Assembly (NCBI RefSeq): GCF_030463565.1
Contig: NC_134656.1
Coordinates: 3,954,501-4,018,500 of the forward strand
Length of the DNA stretch: 64,000 bases
Reading direction: 5' to 3'
DNA from: Pelecanus crispus
Lineage: Eukaryota > Chordata > Aves > Pelecaniformes > Pelecanidae
In this document: piece after piece, positions 1 to 26,800 of the stretch
Numbering within the stretch: the stretch's first letter is position 1
How the letters are laid out: every line of letters begins with the position of its first letter
Notes under the pieces: model-generated
Told to the model about the DNA's origin: nothing
What the model saw: only the letters and a program-made list of their open reading frames with translations
Databases searched by the model: none
Made by a program: the position numbers and the translations under genes

Positions 1-3000
1 TGGCTTGTTGCAAAGCAGTGGCTCTGCCTCTGCGGGCGTGCGGGGTCGGCAGGGAGCGGAGCTGAGCCAGCCTGGGCTGCGCGGTCACTGCCCAACCAGG
101 ACCCCGCGGCTCTCCTCTCCTCTAACAAAAACTTCTCCTCTGGCGTTTTCCACTTGAGCATGAAAGGTAATGAGATATCTCTGGAATCTGAAATGCAAAG
201 AAACGGCATCCAGCTCTAGCTCGGGTGAAATGAAATAGCTGTGCGAGGGTCAGAGCAGTTCGTGGGTGTCAGGGTTTATGTGAGTACCGGGGAGTCTGGT
301 CACGTTTGCATCTAGAGAGCAGGGACCAAAGGCAGCAAACATCAAAGCTTTCTCTGAGCAAACATCCAGGGTGTGCAATAGCCATGGTGCGAGCAGAGCG
401 GGGTCCGCGGCCACATCGGGATGCACCACGGGAGCGTGTGGGGTGGCAGCAGTGCCCGTTCCGGGCAGGCAGCACTGCTCACCCAGGCATTAGTGCCGGG
501 CACCAGGGGGGCATCACCTTTCACGCCCGATCCACCTCCCATGCAGCATCTCGCGCAGCACTGGCCTGCGCCAAACCACGCGCGTGCTCAGCAGTAAATA
601 ACTTTAATGGGATAGTGGGGCTGCAGTGACCCCTGTGAGCTGGGCGAGGTGGCCCTCTGTCCCCACCACCTTCAGACCCTCTGTTCCCATTGCATTCCCC
701 ATGGGACATCCTGCTGGTGCCCTCCCAGGGCAGGCAGATATGCTCCTGTGGAAAGTGCAAATATTCAGCAACGCTGGAGCTTGCCGGAGCTCCAGGGGCA
801 GCCCCAGGCACGAGGTGTGATGCTGATGTGGGCCGCCGTCCCCCTCGCTGCTCTCCCCTACCTTAAATCCAGGTCGAAGGAAGCGATGGTGGGATTGCTG
901 CAGGGGGAAGGCTGTGTCTGCACACGCTGCCTCCCTGCACAGGCATTTTGCTGCTGTGGGTTGGACTGTCCCCATCGCCTGCTCCTTGTCCCCTCTGCTG
1001 GGACGGTCCCATGATGGGGAATGCCCTGAAAGCACTTAGAGGGGAGATGACCACAGATCCTCTCATAGCTTCAGTGGAGGGACACAGGACACTGATGCGT
1101 GGTATTGATGCAAAACCCAGCCTGTGCAGCAAAGTGTCCCCAACACCAATGTGTCACCAAGCATTTGGGACAAGCAGAGGTGCCTCAGCCCATAAAAATG
1201 CCTGGCTGTGCTGTCCCACTTGTTGAAGAGTACAGTGTGGGGCTGAGCTGGTAAGAGAAGACCCGTCCATGATGCCTCAGCAGGGCTAAAGTCCAGGTGG
1301 AGCAGAGCTGCCCGGGAGAGGATCACATCACCACTTGATCTGGATCAGATGCAGGATGAAGCCAGCAGAGATCTGCCCAGCAAGGTGGGGAAGCGTGGTC
1401 CCGTGCAAGCCTGTTGAAGAAGCAGAGATTTCCCAAATACAGCATCTCCTACTGAGCTTTGCCCTCGATCCGCTTGGGAGCAGTGCGAGAGTGCACAAGT
1501 CCCAGCTAGCCCGCAAATATGCGGTGTGCTAGGGGCTGCGCTCAGGAGCGGACTAGCTCTGCTTGGCAAACACGCCTGTAGCTGGGTGGACCGACGTATG
1601 GCTGTGAGGAAGGCCAAGCCACGCTGGGTGGGTTTTTCTTCCAATTTAGAGGCGTTGGACACTTTCCCTCCCCAGAAGCGAGGAGGTAAGCAGGACCTCC
1701 CACCTGTTTTGACATGAGCTGCAGGAATTACTAAAGGATGGAGATTTGGTGGAATTAGTCCTTGGTATCTTTTGTCAAAGCTTCTGTGGGGCTTTCGGAG
1801 GCAGCTCATTTGTTCCAACTGCCCAACACCGTGAGCACATTCCCAAACATCACCAGAGCAGATGCCGAGGCTGGGAAAGGAAAGCATCCACTCTTCCTGC
1901 CCTGCTTGTGCTCAACCTGAGGATGCCCCAGCTCAATGACGCCTGAACCCTGTAATTGCTCAAATTTCCCCAAAGGAGCCTTGAAAGCAGAGAAGCAGCA
2001 TCCAGAGATTTGCTCCGTCACTGCCTTAGAAGAGCAACATGGGGTGTGTGGGGAAACCCGAGGCACGAGGTCTTGCTCCAGGCTGGAGCAGTGAGCGTGG
2101 TGAATGAAAGGGCCCCTCGCAGCCCCCGCCGACCTCCCCAAACCAGGCACCACCGTGGTCCCAGCAGCTCGCAGCAACCAATGGCCAAGGGGACCGTGTC
2201 CCGTGCAGATGTCCTGTGGGTGGGTGGGAGGAGCTTGTCTGGCAGAAAAACAGCAAACACAGCAATGTTGCCCTGGGTCTTCAAAGCAAGCGGAGCCTTT
2301 GCTGCAGGTCCTGCTATTATAAAAGAGAAATATTTACTCACCGCCGAGACTTCAGCCTTACATCAGCGGATAAAAGCCTGATGTCATCTCCCAGCCCCCT
2401 GAAAGCTGGACATCCCCAGGCATTCCCCATTGGGGCATCCCCATCGGCAGGGGGTCCCAGCCACCTGGTTCAGCTTTTGGAGCTGCACCACCAGTGGCTT
2501 TAAGCTGCCCTGGCCATGGGGTTAGGGACAGATCCAGGACCCTGAGGCCCTGGGAGCTCCTGCAGAGGAGAGGTGTCATAGGCCATCCCACCCCCATCCA
2601 GCTGACCTGGTTCAACCAGTGGGGCCAAAGTATCCAGGATGGTTCTGCAGGACTGAATCTTCCTAGCACATAACCCCTTTTTTTAAATAGTGCTGAAGAG
2701 AAAAGCTGATTCAGTTAAAGACTTCATTACCTGCACTCTATCCGGGGGAGAGAGATTTATTCTTTTCATTTGCATGGCCATTAGCTTGACTCAGGATGCC
2801 CACGCACAGCCTAACACAGCAGGAGCAGAGGTCCCAGTTTATGTGAGCTTGGTTACGATGGATCTTCATGCCCTGTACCCCACACAAGACCTGCTTGCCC
2901 ATGCAGGACCACGAATGAAGGGTCTCCCATCCATCAGGAGCAGTGTGGGCTCCAAGGCATGCTGCTGTTGAGGTCTTCTGCCATGGAGGAGGAGACAGCA

Positions 3001-4908
3001 AGACCGAGATGCTCTCCAGGTGCCATGCACTGCATAACGGGATCGCAAGCAGAGCGTGGGGTGATACCGCGGTCTATCAGAGTTTCCCAGGGTATTTACC
3101 ACCAGCTTTCCCCAGCCAAGGGCTCTGGGGACAGGGGAGGCAGCGGGAGCGTGTTGGCTGGGCTGGGAGGAGGCGGCGGCCGCGCATCTCTGCTCCCAAT
3201 GGGGCCTTGAGCTATTCCCTGAGCCTCACCGCTTCTCAATTAAAATGCCTGAAAAATGTGATAATGCTTCATTACCCACTTCCCAGAGCATTTTGAGGTG
3301 TTAATTAAGTAATGTTTATAGAATCTGTGGTTACCCTGAGATGCACAGGCAGATAAGTGGCTACTTTTAATCATCTTCTGAATCCTCATGCGGGCACACA
3401 GTTGTGCCTGCAGATCTCACCAATGCCCACCGCGCTCCGGGGAGCATCATGGCATGGTTGGCAGGTCCAAATGCCATTCCTCCTCGAGTGGGGAGCAGGA
3501 CAAATATTTACTGCTAAACCTCAGCAAAGCAGCAGGGAGCTAGGGAGCAGGAGGGCAGAGCCTCCCTCATAGCTGGGGATGGTGCAAGAAGAGACCCCTT
3601 AACTGCTCACCCTACTCTATAAAATCCAAAGTCCCATTCCTGGGTATATTCAGGCATTGCAGAGGACCAACTTTTCCTGCTTTAGCGATCCTGCAAGCTC
3701 AGGGCAGCAAAGACTCTATGCCAGGAGGAGGGATGTTCCTGTCCCCAGGGGACACAGGGACACCCCCCAGCTAGGGGCTGTCAAGCAGAAATAAGGTAAT
3801 GGAAGAAAATCCCCACTGCTTTGGTGATTGCCACAGCAGTTAGAGAAGCAGAAGCTGCCTCCAAAGGGCTGGGGTGGCGGGGGAGAAATTGAGCTGCTGG
3901 GTTTGTGATAGCCGGGGCTGCGCTGAATTATGGCAGCACAGACTGAAGTAAATAGGGCTGAAGTAAATAGGTGCGCAGGTTGGGACTTGAGGCTTCTCTT
4001 GGAGGATTCACTCTTGTTCTCCTCTCCATGAAACGGGGCATGTCTGCGCGCACGTGAGCAGGGGCAGCATCTCCCTGGTGCTGCCGGTCCTGTCTGGCTT
4101 GTTCAGGGGGCTGCGACCAGCGCCGGTCCCCAGCAAGCCCGAAGGGCCGGCGAGGCGGATCATGGCCCCGCTGCAGCTCCACGCTGCCCGGGTGGGATCC
4201 CCATCCTAGGTCGGTGGAGGCAACCCTGGGGCAGGGTGTCTGCAGCAAGGGCTCGCTGCAAACCGGCCCCCGGGCTGGCGGAGCAGCACAGAGTGGCTGC
4301 CCTGCTTCAGGGAGGATTTTCGGGTTGTGCGAGGCACCGAATCCTCCTCCCTGGTGAGGCAAGAGCCAAAGCTGCTCCTCCTGTCTCACCCGTCGGGGGG
4401 TAATTTTGCAATCTGCCAGCCCCTGTCCAACGCCTGTGCGCAAAACCAGCGTGGTGGAGAGCAAGCGCTGGGCTCCATTTTAGGATAGCCTGTGCCATGT
4501 TAAGTCATACAAATAAATAAATGCCCAGCAAAAAAAACCCCAAACCCAACACACACAAAACTTTCTCCACTCTGCCAAGTGCACAGCACATCAGCAAAGC
4601 AGATCAACTTCACCCCTGCCTGCAAAATACTCCTGGCACTGCAGATTTTCCATGAGTGATCAGGCAGCTTTTCTGGGTATAAATTCAATTTATAATTCTA
4701 AAATTAGACCAGGAATGTAGTAGGGTAGCCAAGAAAAGAAAATTTGGCTGGTAAAAGCAGCCCTGCCCGGCAATCGCCCAGTGAAAGGTATATTACGTAA
4801 ATCCAGCCTGGAGCTGAACAACTCCAGCGCTGCTGATGGGGAAATATCTGGCTGTAAATCCATTAAGCTTCACTGATCCGAAAGTGTCAGATCTTCGGAG
4901 TCCTGCCT

Positions 4909-4937
4909 TTTTTTTTTTTTTTTTCTTTTTTTTTTTT
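4909..4937. repeat. Poly-T tract
   Basis: Two long T runs are separated by a single C, just before an AT-rich stretch. It could be the reverse-strand tail of a decayed retroposon, but I see no recognisable element body on either side, so I call only the simple repeat. Confidence 0.8.
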
Positions 4938-5301
4938 TACCATCTTAAGCTCATTTAGCTAATGAGCTGCTTTATTCTTCTGAAAAGAATCAGTGCTGAG
5001 GGTGAGGATGTGCCATGGCTCGATGCAAGCGTGGCTGGCAGCACCAGGGATGGTAACAAGAGGCCAGAAACCTTCCAAGGAGCAGGGAATGGGGGACAGC
5101 TGTGCTGTCAGAGCCAGCAGTCCCAATCCATCCCTTCCTAAACCCCCTGGCATGGGCTAGGAAATAACATCCCTGCCGCTTTTCCTTTCCCCAGCTGCAG
5201 TCAGGAGCATCCCACCCCAAGGAGCAATGCCATCGGTACCCAGGCGACGCCGGGGGCTGCCCCAGCCCCGTGCGTGAGAGCCGATGTGCTGGGCACCCTG
5301 T

Positions 5302-5339
5302 GCCCCAACCTGGACCCTGCGCCCCAACCTGGACCCTGC
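5302..5339. repeat. 19-bp perfect tandem duplication
   Basis: The unit GCCCCAACCTGGACCCTGC occurs twice back to back and is followed by a degenerate third copy. It is a small GC-rich minisatellite seed in intergenic DNA, with no sign of function. Confidence 0.9.
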
Positions 5340-6334
5340 GTCCCACCCTGAGCTGAGCATCGGGACCCGGAGAGCAGGTGAGCAAAGCCACAGCCTTCAG
5401 CAACAGCCCTGCCCCCGGGGGCTTGAGCTTTCCAAATCCACCAGATTTAGGGGCTGGATGAGGAGTTCGCCTTTGGTTCCGAACACTGGGGCTCTGTTTG
5501 CAGAGGGCACCCGTCACTTTGAAATACGCCCGGCCCCACCGGCACGCCAAAGGGCTGCTCCCGGCCCCGCCATGGGGCCGCATCCGGCACCTCCGGGTGT
5601 ATATTACAGTGACAGCTCTGGAAAGGGCTCAGGGCTGTAAATGAAATCCCTGTCTCAGGGAGCGAGCTCCACACTGAGGGACTCTGTGGTCTGGTCTTCA
5701 TCAATAAATCTCCAACAATAAATCCTTTTGAGCCAGGCAGAGGAGCGGGGGCTGCGGCTTCACGCCTTGGCCAGTCCACGCTGGGTGAGAAGGGAGCAAA
5801 GCCGAACCCCTTGGAGCACCTGGGCTGTCTGCAGAGTTGCTCCGCTGCAGCAAAAGGCTGAATCCTGGGTACAGACATACGGGGGACGATGCTCGTGCAA
5901 CATCTCTGCAACTGTGCGTGTGCACGGACCAGAGACCCAAGGTCCTCGCCAGGTTTGCTGCAGAGTGGCAGCCCCGTCTGCAGGCAGGGACGGATGCCGG
6001 CATCCCAGAAAGCACCAAAAATGGCAACAGCTTTTCCCCGCTGATCGGATCCCCAGCAGGTTGCAGATCCCCACTGACCTGGGGGCTCTGAGGAAAAGAA
6101 AATCAGGACTGAGCCCCAACCCTGGTGGCACCACAGCCACAGCTGTGCAAGGAAGGGAAAGCTGCTGCCCACACCCCAGCCCCAAATCCTGATCTGGCGG
6201 GCTCTGCCCACAGCGCTGAGTCACAGCGGCAGGGATCTGGTGTTGAGCACCTGGGCTGCCCCCGCGCCCTCCGCTTCCCACCACATCCAAGCCCAGCCCT
6301 GCCTCCCCGAACTGCAGGCTGGCACGAGCCCCAG

Positions 6335-6376
6335 CCGGGATGTCACCTTCCCGGGATGTCACCTTCCCAGGATGTC
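6335..6376. repeat. 16-bp tandem repeat, 2.6 copies
   Basis: The unit CCGGGATGTCACCTTC is repeated perfectly at 6335-6350 and 6351-6366, then a partial third copy with one substitution follows. It is a simple local duplication in intergenic DNA. Confidence 0.85.
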
Positions 6377-7170
6377 CCAGCTGGAGCCCTATGGCCCAAA
6401 ATGCTGGGTGCTGTTCAGCCCTCCGAGACACCAGTCTTGGGGAGAGGGCAGCTCCGAGGTGGGCAGGGGCTGATCTGGCACCAGCGAGCATCGTAGGGAG
6501 CCCACGCGGCCGCCGCCGGCTCTGCTCCCAGTTGCAAGCCCTTCCCAGTTTACAGCACTGGGGAATGCAATGGGAATTAGTGCCTGAGCACTTCAAAGCC
6601 CTCCCAGACGGCACGCAGGGTTTTGGCCCCATGACGGCAGCGGTGGGTCTCTCAACCTCCCTTCAGCCCTGGGCAGGTGCTTTGCCCAGGGCAGAGCCGA
6701 ATTTAGGACTCAGCGATCCCAGGAAGTGCTTCCCATTAACATCTTTTCATCAGGGGTTTGGGGTTTTTTGGAGTAGAACCGGGTATTATTTCACCTGGCT
6801 CGTTATTCAGCTATGGCTTTTGGGGCCGAGCAGCAGAGATCTGGTCCCAGTCCCATTTCACGGCAGCTGATCCCGAGCTGCGTGAGCCATGACAAGCCAC
6901 GCCGTGCCTTGCATGGCTTTTACTTGCTGGGAGAGATCACCCAGCCCTGGGAAAGGGTGGGTTATGCCCAGGGAAGTGGGAGCAATGATTTTTTTTTTTT
7001 TAATCGTTTCTCCAGTGAGATGTCTGCTTGTTTGCTCAAAAGGCAGCAAAGCTGTTTCGCTGATCCAAGCGTGGTAAGAGCACGCAAGCCAAGCTCCCTG
7101 CTTCTGCTCACCGGCGCGTGCCTCATTTCTTTTGAAAGTCAGACGCTTTAGGGGAAAGTTTCTTCTTCCA

Positions 7171-7235
7171 GCTCTGCATGCCCACATCTTGCATATGCAG
7201 GCGATCCGGCACACCTCTGCTCTGCATGCAGATAA
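7171..7235. promoter_or_regulatory. Candidate regulatory patch: repeated GCTCTGCATGC plus GATA site
   Basis: The 11-mer GCTCTGCATGC occurs at 7171-7181 and again at 7219-7229. An octamer-like GCATATGCAG (7191-7200) lies between the copies, and an AGATAA GATA-type motif (7230-7235) directly abuts the second copy. The motif density suggests a small enhancer-like cluster. This is inference from motifs only; no conservation data are available here. Confidence 0.25.
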
Positions 7236-9006
7236 AGGCACAGGCGGGCTGCCGGCAGGAGCCGGGCTGGGAGCGTGCCGGAGCCCAGCGGAAACCTCCC
7301 CGTTTCGCCGTGGGGCTGCAAAACCCAGGTTCCAGCCCGGCCTTTCACCTTCGAACAACAGAGGGGAGGTTTTCTCCCCGGTCATCTCTGCATGGCTGAA
7401 GGCTGAGTGCCCAGGTGCTTTGCAGGGAACGGGGTCACCGGCCATGGCTCAGTAACCCAGCGTGACTTTTGGGGAGAAGCTCCCATGTGGCGATGCTGAA
7501 TGCCCTCATGTGGAAGTCCCTTTTCTCCCAGCGTGGTTTTGGTGGTCCTGGAGGACACCCCGGGGTGGGCAGGGCTTTGCTGACCTGCTCGGGGGGGCAG
7601 GGAGGTTGCACACCCCTCCTGCCCAAACCCCGGGGGACCCTCCGCAGTGCTCTGCGGGGATGCTCAGACACACGCCCGTCCCCAGTGCCACCATGGTCCA
7701 GGAGGGACCTGGGCCCACACCTACTTCGGGGGATCTGAGACTTCCCAAGTCTTTGGCTGATGGAAAGGAAATTCAAGTTGATCCCAGCGTCAGCATCCCA
7801 GGGAGGAATGAGGTCATCACTGATGTATGAGCTTTCTCATCATCAAAGTTTCCGCTTTCCATCCCTGAGAGTAATTTCAAAATTTATGATCACTGGGATT
7901 AATTAGAGCAAAATTCTTAAAAAACAACCACTTTACTTTCAGGCTGTTTGTTTACCTCCTGCCTTTCCCAGCTTACTGAGCTGGGGGTGTTGTGGGCTGC
8001 TCTCCACCTCTCCTATTTTTGGGGGAGGTTTCAATGAAAAAACAAAAAAGTGAAGTTTTTTTAGAAAGCAGAGCACTTTATCTGTTCTCAGGGATTATAG
8101 AATGCTACTGCCAGCGCTAAGTGATGGCACTCAGCTTGATGGAGCATCAACAACCCCGTAACATCGTTGGGGAAACTGAGGCAGGGGCAGGCTGAGCAGA
8201 GACCTGAGCCCGGGGCAGGAGCTGGGGACGCTGCTCCTGGTACGGGGGGGCTGGGGACAGCCAGCACACCCCGGGGTGCCCCAGCTCCCATTCAGCCCCA
8301 CGAGCGCTGTGCTGGCACCGGCTCTGCACCCACCAGGCTTCCTGCAGGGCTTGGCTCTGCGCATCACCTCTCCAGGTTTCCCTGTAAAATGGGGTGAATA
8401 ACACTCAGATTGGTGTCTCCCAAGGGTTTGAAGAAGCTGCCGCCAGCAAGGCCACGTGGGGAGCCTGGGCGATGACAGCAGGGCAGCCGAGTGGTACATG
8501 TTGCCTCCGTAGAAGCTGTGCTTGGTGCCAGAGGGAGGAGGGATGCACGGGAGCATCTCAGGACCCAGTGGGAGATGGGTCCATCAGGCTCGAGCACCAA
8601 AGCTGCTCTGAGTTTTCCCTTCATCAGTCCCCAGCGATGTGGTCCCAACACGAGCCCTGCAATCCCTTCCTCAAGAAGATACCCTGCCCCACCTCATCCC
8701 AGAGAAATGTGATTTAAACAGCTCAAATTGTAGAGGAAAAGTCTGATTTTTTCAGCTGGGCTTTCAGTTCTCCCATTTTCTGAGCCATCGCTCTCTGCTT
8801 TGCCCATGCCCCCAGCCTGGGGATGAGGCAGGGTGGACAGGTCTGAAAATGCCTCCCTGGCTGAGCCTGCTGCTTTGTGCATGTCCATGGTTTAGCAAAT
8901 TATTTCACTTTCTAGATTTGGGTTTTTTCCTGTTTCCAAGTCTTTGGACTTGGAACACCACATACACAAGACACTTCTTTTATTGGACTTTTAGTTTCTC
9001 TTTTAG

Positions 9007-9082
9007 GCTGAAACCAGAATAATTTGAAACGAAAGGACATCCTCGCGCTGGAAGCAGCCCAGTGTGCAGCACAGCCCTGAAC
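9007..9082 (+). other. Probable 5' UTR part of first coding exon, RBBP8NL
   Basis: A pyrimidine-rich stretch ending TTTCTCTTTTAG (AG at 9005-9006) looks like a splice acceptor just upstream of the RBBP8NL start codon. If it is used, the coding exon begins at 9007 and an untranslated first exon with the promoter lies further upstream. I cannot locate that exon. The alternative is transcription initiation within this stretch, but it has no TATA box or CpG island. Confidence 0.4.
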
Positions 9083-22847
<13,765 letters not shown>

Positions 22848-23360
22848 CAACAGGGCAGGATGAGAAGCGACGCAGAGGCTGCAGACCAAAGGAGAGGGCT
22901 CGGAGACCTCAGCATCCCACCCGCGCTGGGAGAGCGACTCCTCCTGCCGTGCTGGGCCAGGCAGTGGGGAGTTCATAAGGACTCATTAATGAGTACAGCA
23001 CCCTGAAAATCCTCACTCGGTGCCCCGGGAGGGGCTAGGCAAGGAAGAGCCACGCAGGTGATACCTGGAGCAGCCAGGTCACTGCTGATGGAGCAGCACG
23101 TCCGGTGACCCCCAGCGCTGTGCCGGAGCAGACCCTCAGACTGGCGCTAGGAAGAGGAGAGGCCCTCTTTGCAGCACTCACCCTGGATCAGGACCACGTT
23201 CTTCCCTGGGATTTCAGGCAAGGAGAACGGACTACCCAGACCCCGCTCCCCAAGTACGATGTCCTGGTGGCTGGCCGAAGGGTGGTGACCAAGCTGAACA
23301 CCGCAGGGCCCCATGCACAAACCTGCATTGATTAAATCCCTACCCAGGTTTCATACATGT
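22848..23360 (+). other. Probable RBBP8NL 3' UTR
   Basis: Runs from the stop codon to shortly after an ATTAAA hexamer at 23331-23336. The exact cleavage site cannot be placed without transcript data. Confidence 0.55.
23331..23336 (+). terminator. Candidate poly(A) signal ATTAAA, RBBP8NL
   Basis: This is the commonest variant hexamer, about 480 bases after the stop codon. T-rich sequence follows at about 23390-23402. No canonical AATAAA was noticed between the stop and this point. Confidence 0.45.
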
Positions 23361-23767
23361 GTGGATCTCATCTGACCTGCAGAAAGCCCATTTTTTTTTT
23401 CTTTACTAGTTAAGTGAGGAGCAAGCACATGGGCAGGTGGGACATGACCCTGGAGAGGGCAGGGAGAAGAGCGTGGGAAGGGAGGGCTTGTGTGCTCTCC
23501 CCAGGGTGTCCCGCGTGCCTGGAAAAGGCAGGCGTGTGACACCCAGCTGTAGCTCACAGCAGCGCACCAGCTCAGCACTTCACACTGACCTTGGCAGGAT
23601 TGCTGGGAGCTTGTTTTCACATGGATAAACTGGTCTTAAGCAATTTTTTCTGATGTGTTAATCATGGGCAAGTTTTCCTTCATCATCATCATCCTAGTTT
23701 TTACTTTCATTATAAATGATCCAGCCACCAAGCCAGGAGGCGTGGGGTTGCTGCTCTACCCTTAATT

Positions 23768-23869
23768 GGTTTAATGGTGGACTTGGTAATGTTAGGTTAA
23801 TGGCTGGACTGGATGATCTTAAAGGTCTTTTCCAACCTAAACGATTCTATGATTCTCTGATTCTATGAT
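23768..23869 (+). mobile_element. CR1 LINE, truncated 3' end
   Basis: The segment reads through the typical avian CR1 3' end, GGTTTAATGGTGGACTTGG then GATGATCTTAAAGGTCTTTT then CCAACCTAAACGATTCTATG, and finishes with the imperfect 8-bp GATTCTAT-type tail. Only the 3' UTR end of about 100 bp is present, the usual 5'-truncated dead copy. It lies about 500 bp downstream of the probable RBBP8NL poly(A) site and is the best evidence in the window for a bird genome. Confidence 0.92.
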
Positions 23870-26800
23870 CAAGTGACAGGGCTCTCTAGCCAGGGATGGG
23901 ATGAGAAGGGCTACAGTGAGCATCCCTGCAGCCACGACATTGCACCAGGAGTCAGGCTGGGCTGTTCCTAGCGCATGTGCGGAGAACAGGGCCGAAACAG
24001 AGGGAGACCAGAGGAGAAGTGCCAGAGATGGTACCTGCCCTGCCTGGTGCACCACCATTTCCTTTACCCGCAGTTATTTCTATTTAAACGTGGTTTCGTT
24101 TGCCCATTCACAAGAACGAGGGGCAAAGCACAGCAAGCCAAGCGCCCAGCCTGTCAAGAGCATCCTTTCTGCACATCCCACAGCACGTTCCTACCTCCCC
24201 AGAGCAAGCAAGCAGAAAAAAAAAAAACCAAAAACACCCCAAAAAGCCCCAGCTGCAAGGGAGTGGGGCCGGGGGGCCGGGCTCAGCCTTGCCCGGGGCA
24301 GCTGCAGGGCTCGGGGATGTCAGCCCTGCACCCAGCCGGGAAGGGGGATGTTTTTTCCCAGGGAGACGGGCTCAGCCACGCAGGAGGGCACCCCAGGGTC
24401 TGCCCTGAGCTGGGCGACTGATGGCTGCGGAGCCAGGGAAAGGGGACCAGAGGGGCCCTGCCAGTTCCCACACCAGGGAAGGAGCAGGGAGGGGGGTGGG
24501 GGGGTCCATGTGGCCATTTGCTGCCAGAATATTTCAGAGCAGCTAAACTTCCCAAGCTGAAAAATTATTTCGATGGCTCTCATCTTCCTCCCGTCTCCGC
24601 AGTTTTGCAGAGCTCGTTGGATGCCATGGGGTATCTTCATTAGCAGCAAGCTGGCTGTGGCAGCACAGCCTCCAGCCAACCTGGGCGGAGCAGCGGGGCA
24701 GCACGGGGTGTTGTATGTTGTGCAGAGCATGTGGGTTAACGCGCTTCTGCCTTCACCACGTCCCAGGTGGACTGCAGCCCTTTGCCAGAGATCATGCCCC
24801 TTGCCGATGGGTTTTTCTTCCGCACATTCAATCATCTCTCTCGTCAGCTTCTGATTAACACCAGGCCAGACCCTGAAAAAGAGTGAGGGTTGACAGGCTG
24901 GCATCGCAGCAGGAACTTGTATCTCACTTGCACTGCTGTGGCAACCGCTTCCCCCCAAAAAACCCTGCAGCAGAGGCTGAGCTCGGCAGGAGAAGCTCCT
25001 CTGGGCTCAACCCTTTAGTTGTGCTCTGCGCCGAGGAGCAAAGTCCCAGCTTGTGAGTTATCCGCTGGCAGCGGATATTCTGGGAATCAACGTCCTGGAG
25101 GTCTGTGCTCAGAAATGCTTGAGACATCCAGATTATAAAGTGGCAATGGGTCTGGCGGAGAAAGCGGCACCTCCATTCCCAGCTCCAGCTGCGCTGGCGA
25201 TGCACCGCATCCCGCTGAAGCAGAGGGAAGCGGCTGGGCAGCGCAGCCCGGGGCTCTCACGGCACAACCACCCGATCGCCAGACCCCAGCTTGCACAGCA
25301 CCTTCCCCTGGGGACCAGCTCAGCCCAGGTAACGTCCATCTCTCATTTCACATCTCAGTGCTGCGGGCACAGCGCAGAGGAGCTGGCACAGGGAGGGGCT
25401 GGGGAGGGGGGTGCAGGGTCGCAGTCCCCTGCTCCGACTGACTTGGGGCAGCCATACCCAGAGCAGCGCTGAACACGTGTGGTGAACTGGATAAATCTGT
25501 CTTTTAAAAATACCACAGCCAGAGAAAAAAAAGAGCGAAGTGGAAATACAATCCTGTAAAGAGGCCCCTCAGACTGCAGGGAGGCAGCCTGGGACCGGGA
25601 GAACTGCAGGAGGGAGGGAACTTTTATGCAACTATAAAATAATCTCCTCCCTGTGACAAACCCTTGATAAGCAAAATGTGCAGAAGTCCTGCCAGAAATA
25701 ATGAACTCCTCAGTTTTTTCTACAAAGATTTTTTTTTTTTTTTATCCCATTGCACAAGACCACAACAGATTTCACCTTCATTTGTTGGACTTTTCTGTTG
25801 CTTCTTGCCTTTTTCCAGCAGCGTTTTCAGCTGATGCCCCGCACCTCCGTGCAGGATGTGTTTGAGGGGCTGGCAGGGACACATATTTCATAGTTAGGGC
25901 AATCCCATAACTATAAAAACAAAAAATAGTTTTGTCAGCTCTGAGCGAAGTACTCCTCCAAGCAAATTGCTGAAGTGAAATAAACTTTATATGCTGCACT
26001 TGGTCCAGCCCTGGAAACTCTGCTCCTACCCAGGCCCTGGCTTGCTGTTACCCCACCACCACACTGCAGAAACACAGATAGTTGCTGAAGTCCATTAATA
26101 CTTGTAATTATGCCCATCAGTCTCTTGTTCAAGTCATTCTTGACAGATAAATGCACGTATTGATTTGGCGATATGCAGGCAGCCTCAGACTTGAACTATT
26201 CTGCTGTGAGAAAGAAATCTGAGACCCGCAAGGAAACCCGGAGCTTCCCAGAGGTTTTCTGGGTTTTCTGTACGCAGGTTCAGTTCTGCTCAAGGTCGCG
26301 TGTTTGCAGGACCGCACTGGGCAGCATTCAGCCCGGTGGGCTGATCCTGCCTGCCCTGAGAGCATGGCAGCGCTTTAATAACTTCACTGGAGTTTGGCTA
26401 ACGACTCTGAGGGGCGTATGTCTACCAGAGCCAGCGATCTATGATTTTTGCAGAGTTAAACCATTTGTGTTGCCACATTTCCATACAGCACAAGGGCTGC
26501 TTTACACAATGATCTCCAAAAAGCCACTGAAATTGCCCTTAGAGTTACAACTCACAGAGCAATAAAGCAGAAGAGAAGCCGTCCCATGAAGAGATCAGTC
26601 CTTCTGGGAGACTGGCAGCTCATGTTTATTTTGTTGAGACAAATTATAGCTCTGACATCATCAGTGATGCGATGTAGGTAGGACGCCTGGGCGGGTGAAC
26701 TGGTTTCCCAGAGGAACGGGTTCAGAGCACAGCTTGGGTTCAAACTGCCTTTTGAAATTGTTGGATTTGAAATTGCACACAAATCTGAAAGAGCAATGGT

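Larger units (their letters stand above)
1..9006. other. Intergenic region upstream of RBBP8NL
   Basis: No exon with recognisable protein similarity and consistent splice sites is visible on either strand. The many open frames here follow from high GC content, overlap each other, and lack family signatures. By known synteny GATA5 should lie further to the left, but no GATA zinc-finger coding sequence is present. Contents I can point to: short tandem duplications at 5302-5339 and 6335-6376, a poly-T tract at 4909-4937, a poly-T run near 6990-7000, and AT-richer patches at 3220-3370 and 7830-7960 that look like candidate noncoding elements. Confidence 0.7.

Noticed and set aside
1-9000. Search for GATA5 exons, expected from synteny
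   Set aside because: No GATA zinc-finger coding sequence (CxNC-type fingers) in any frame. GATA5 is probably just outside the window to the left.
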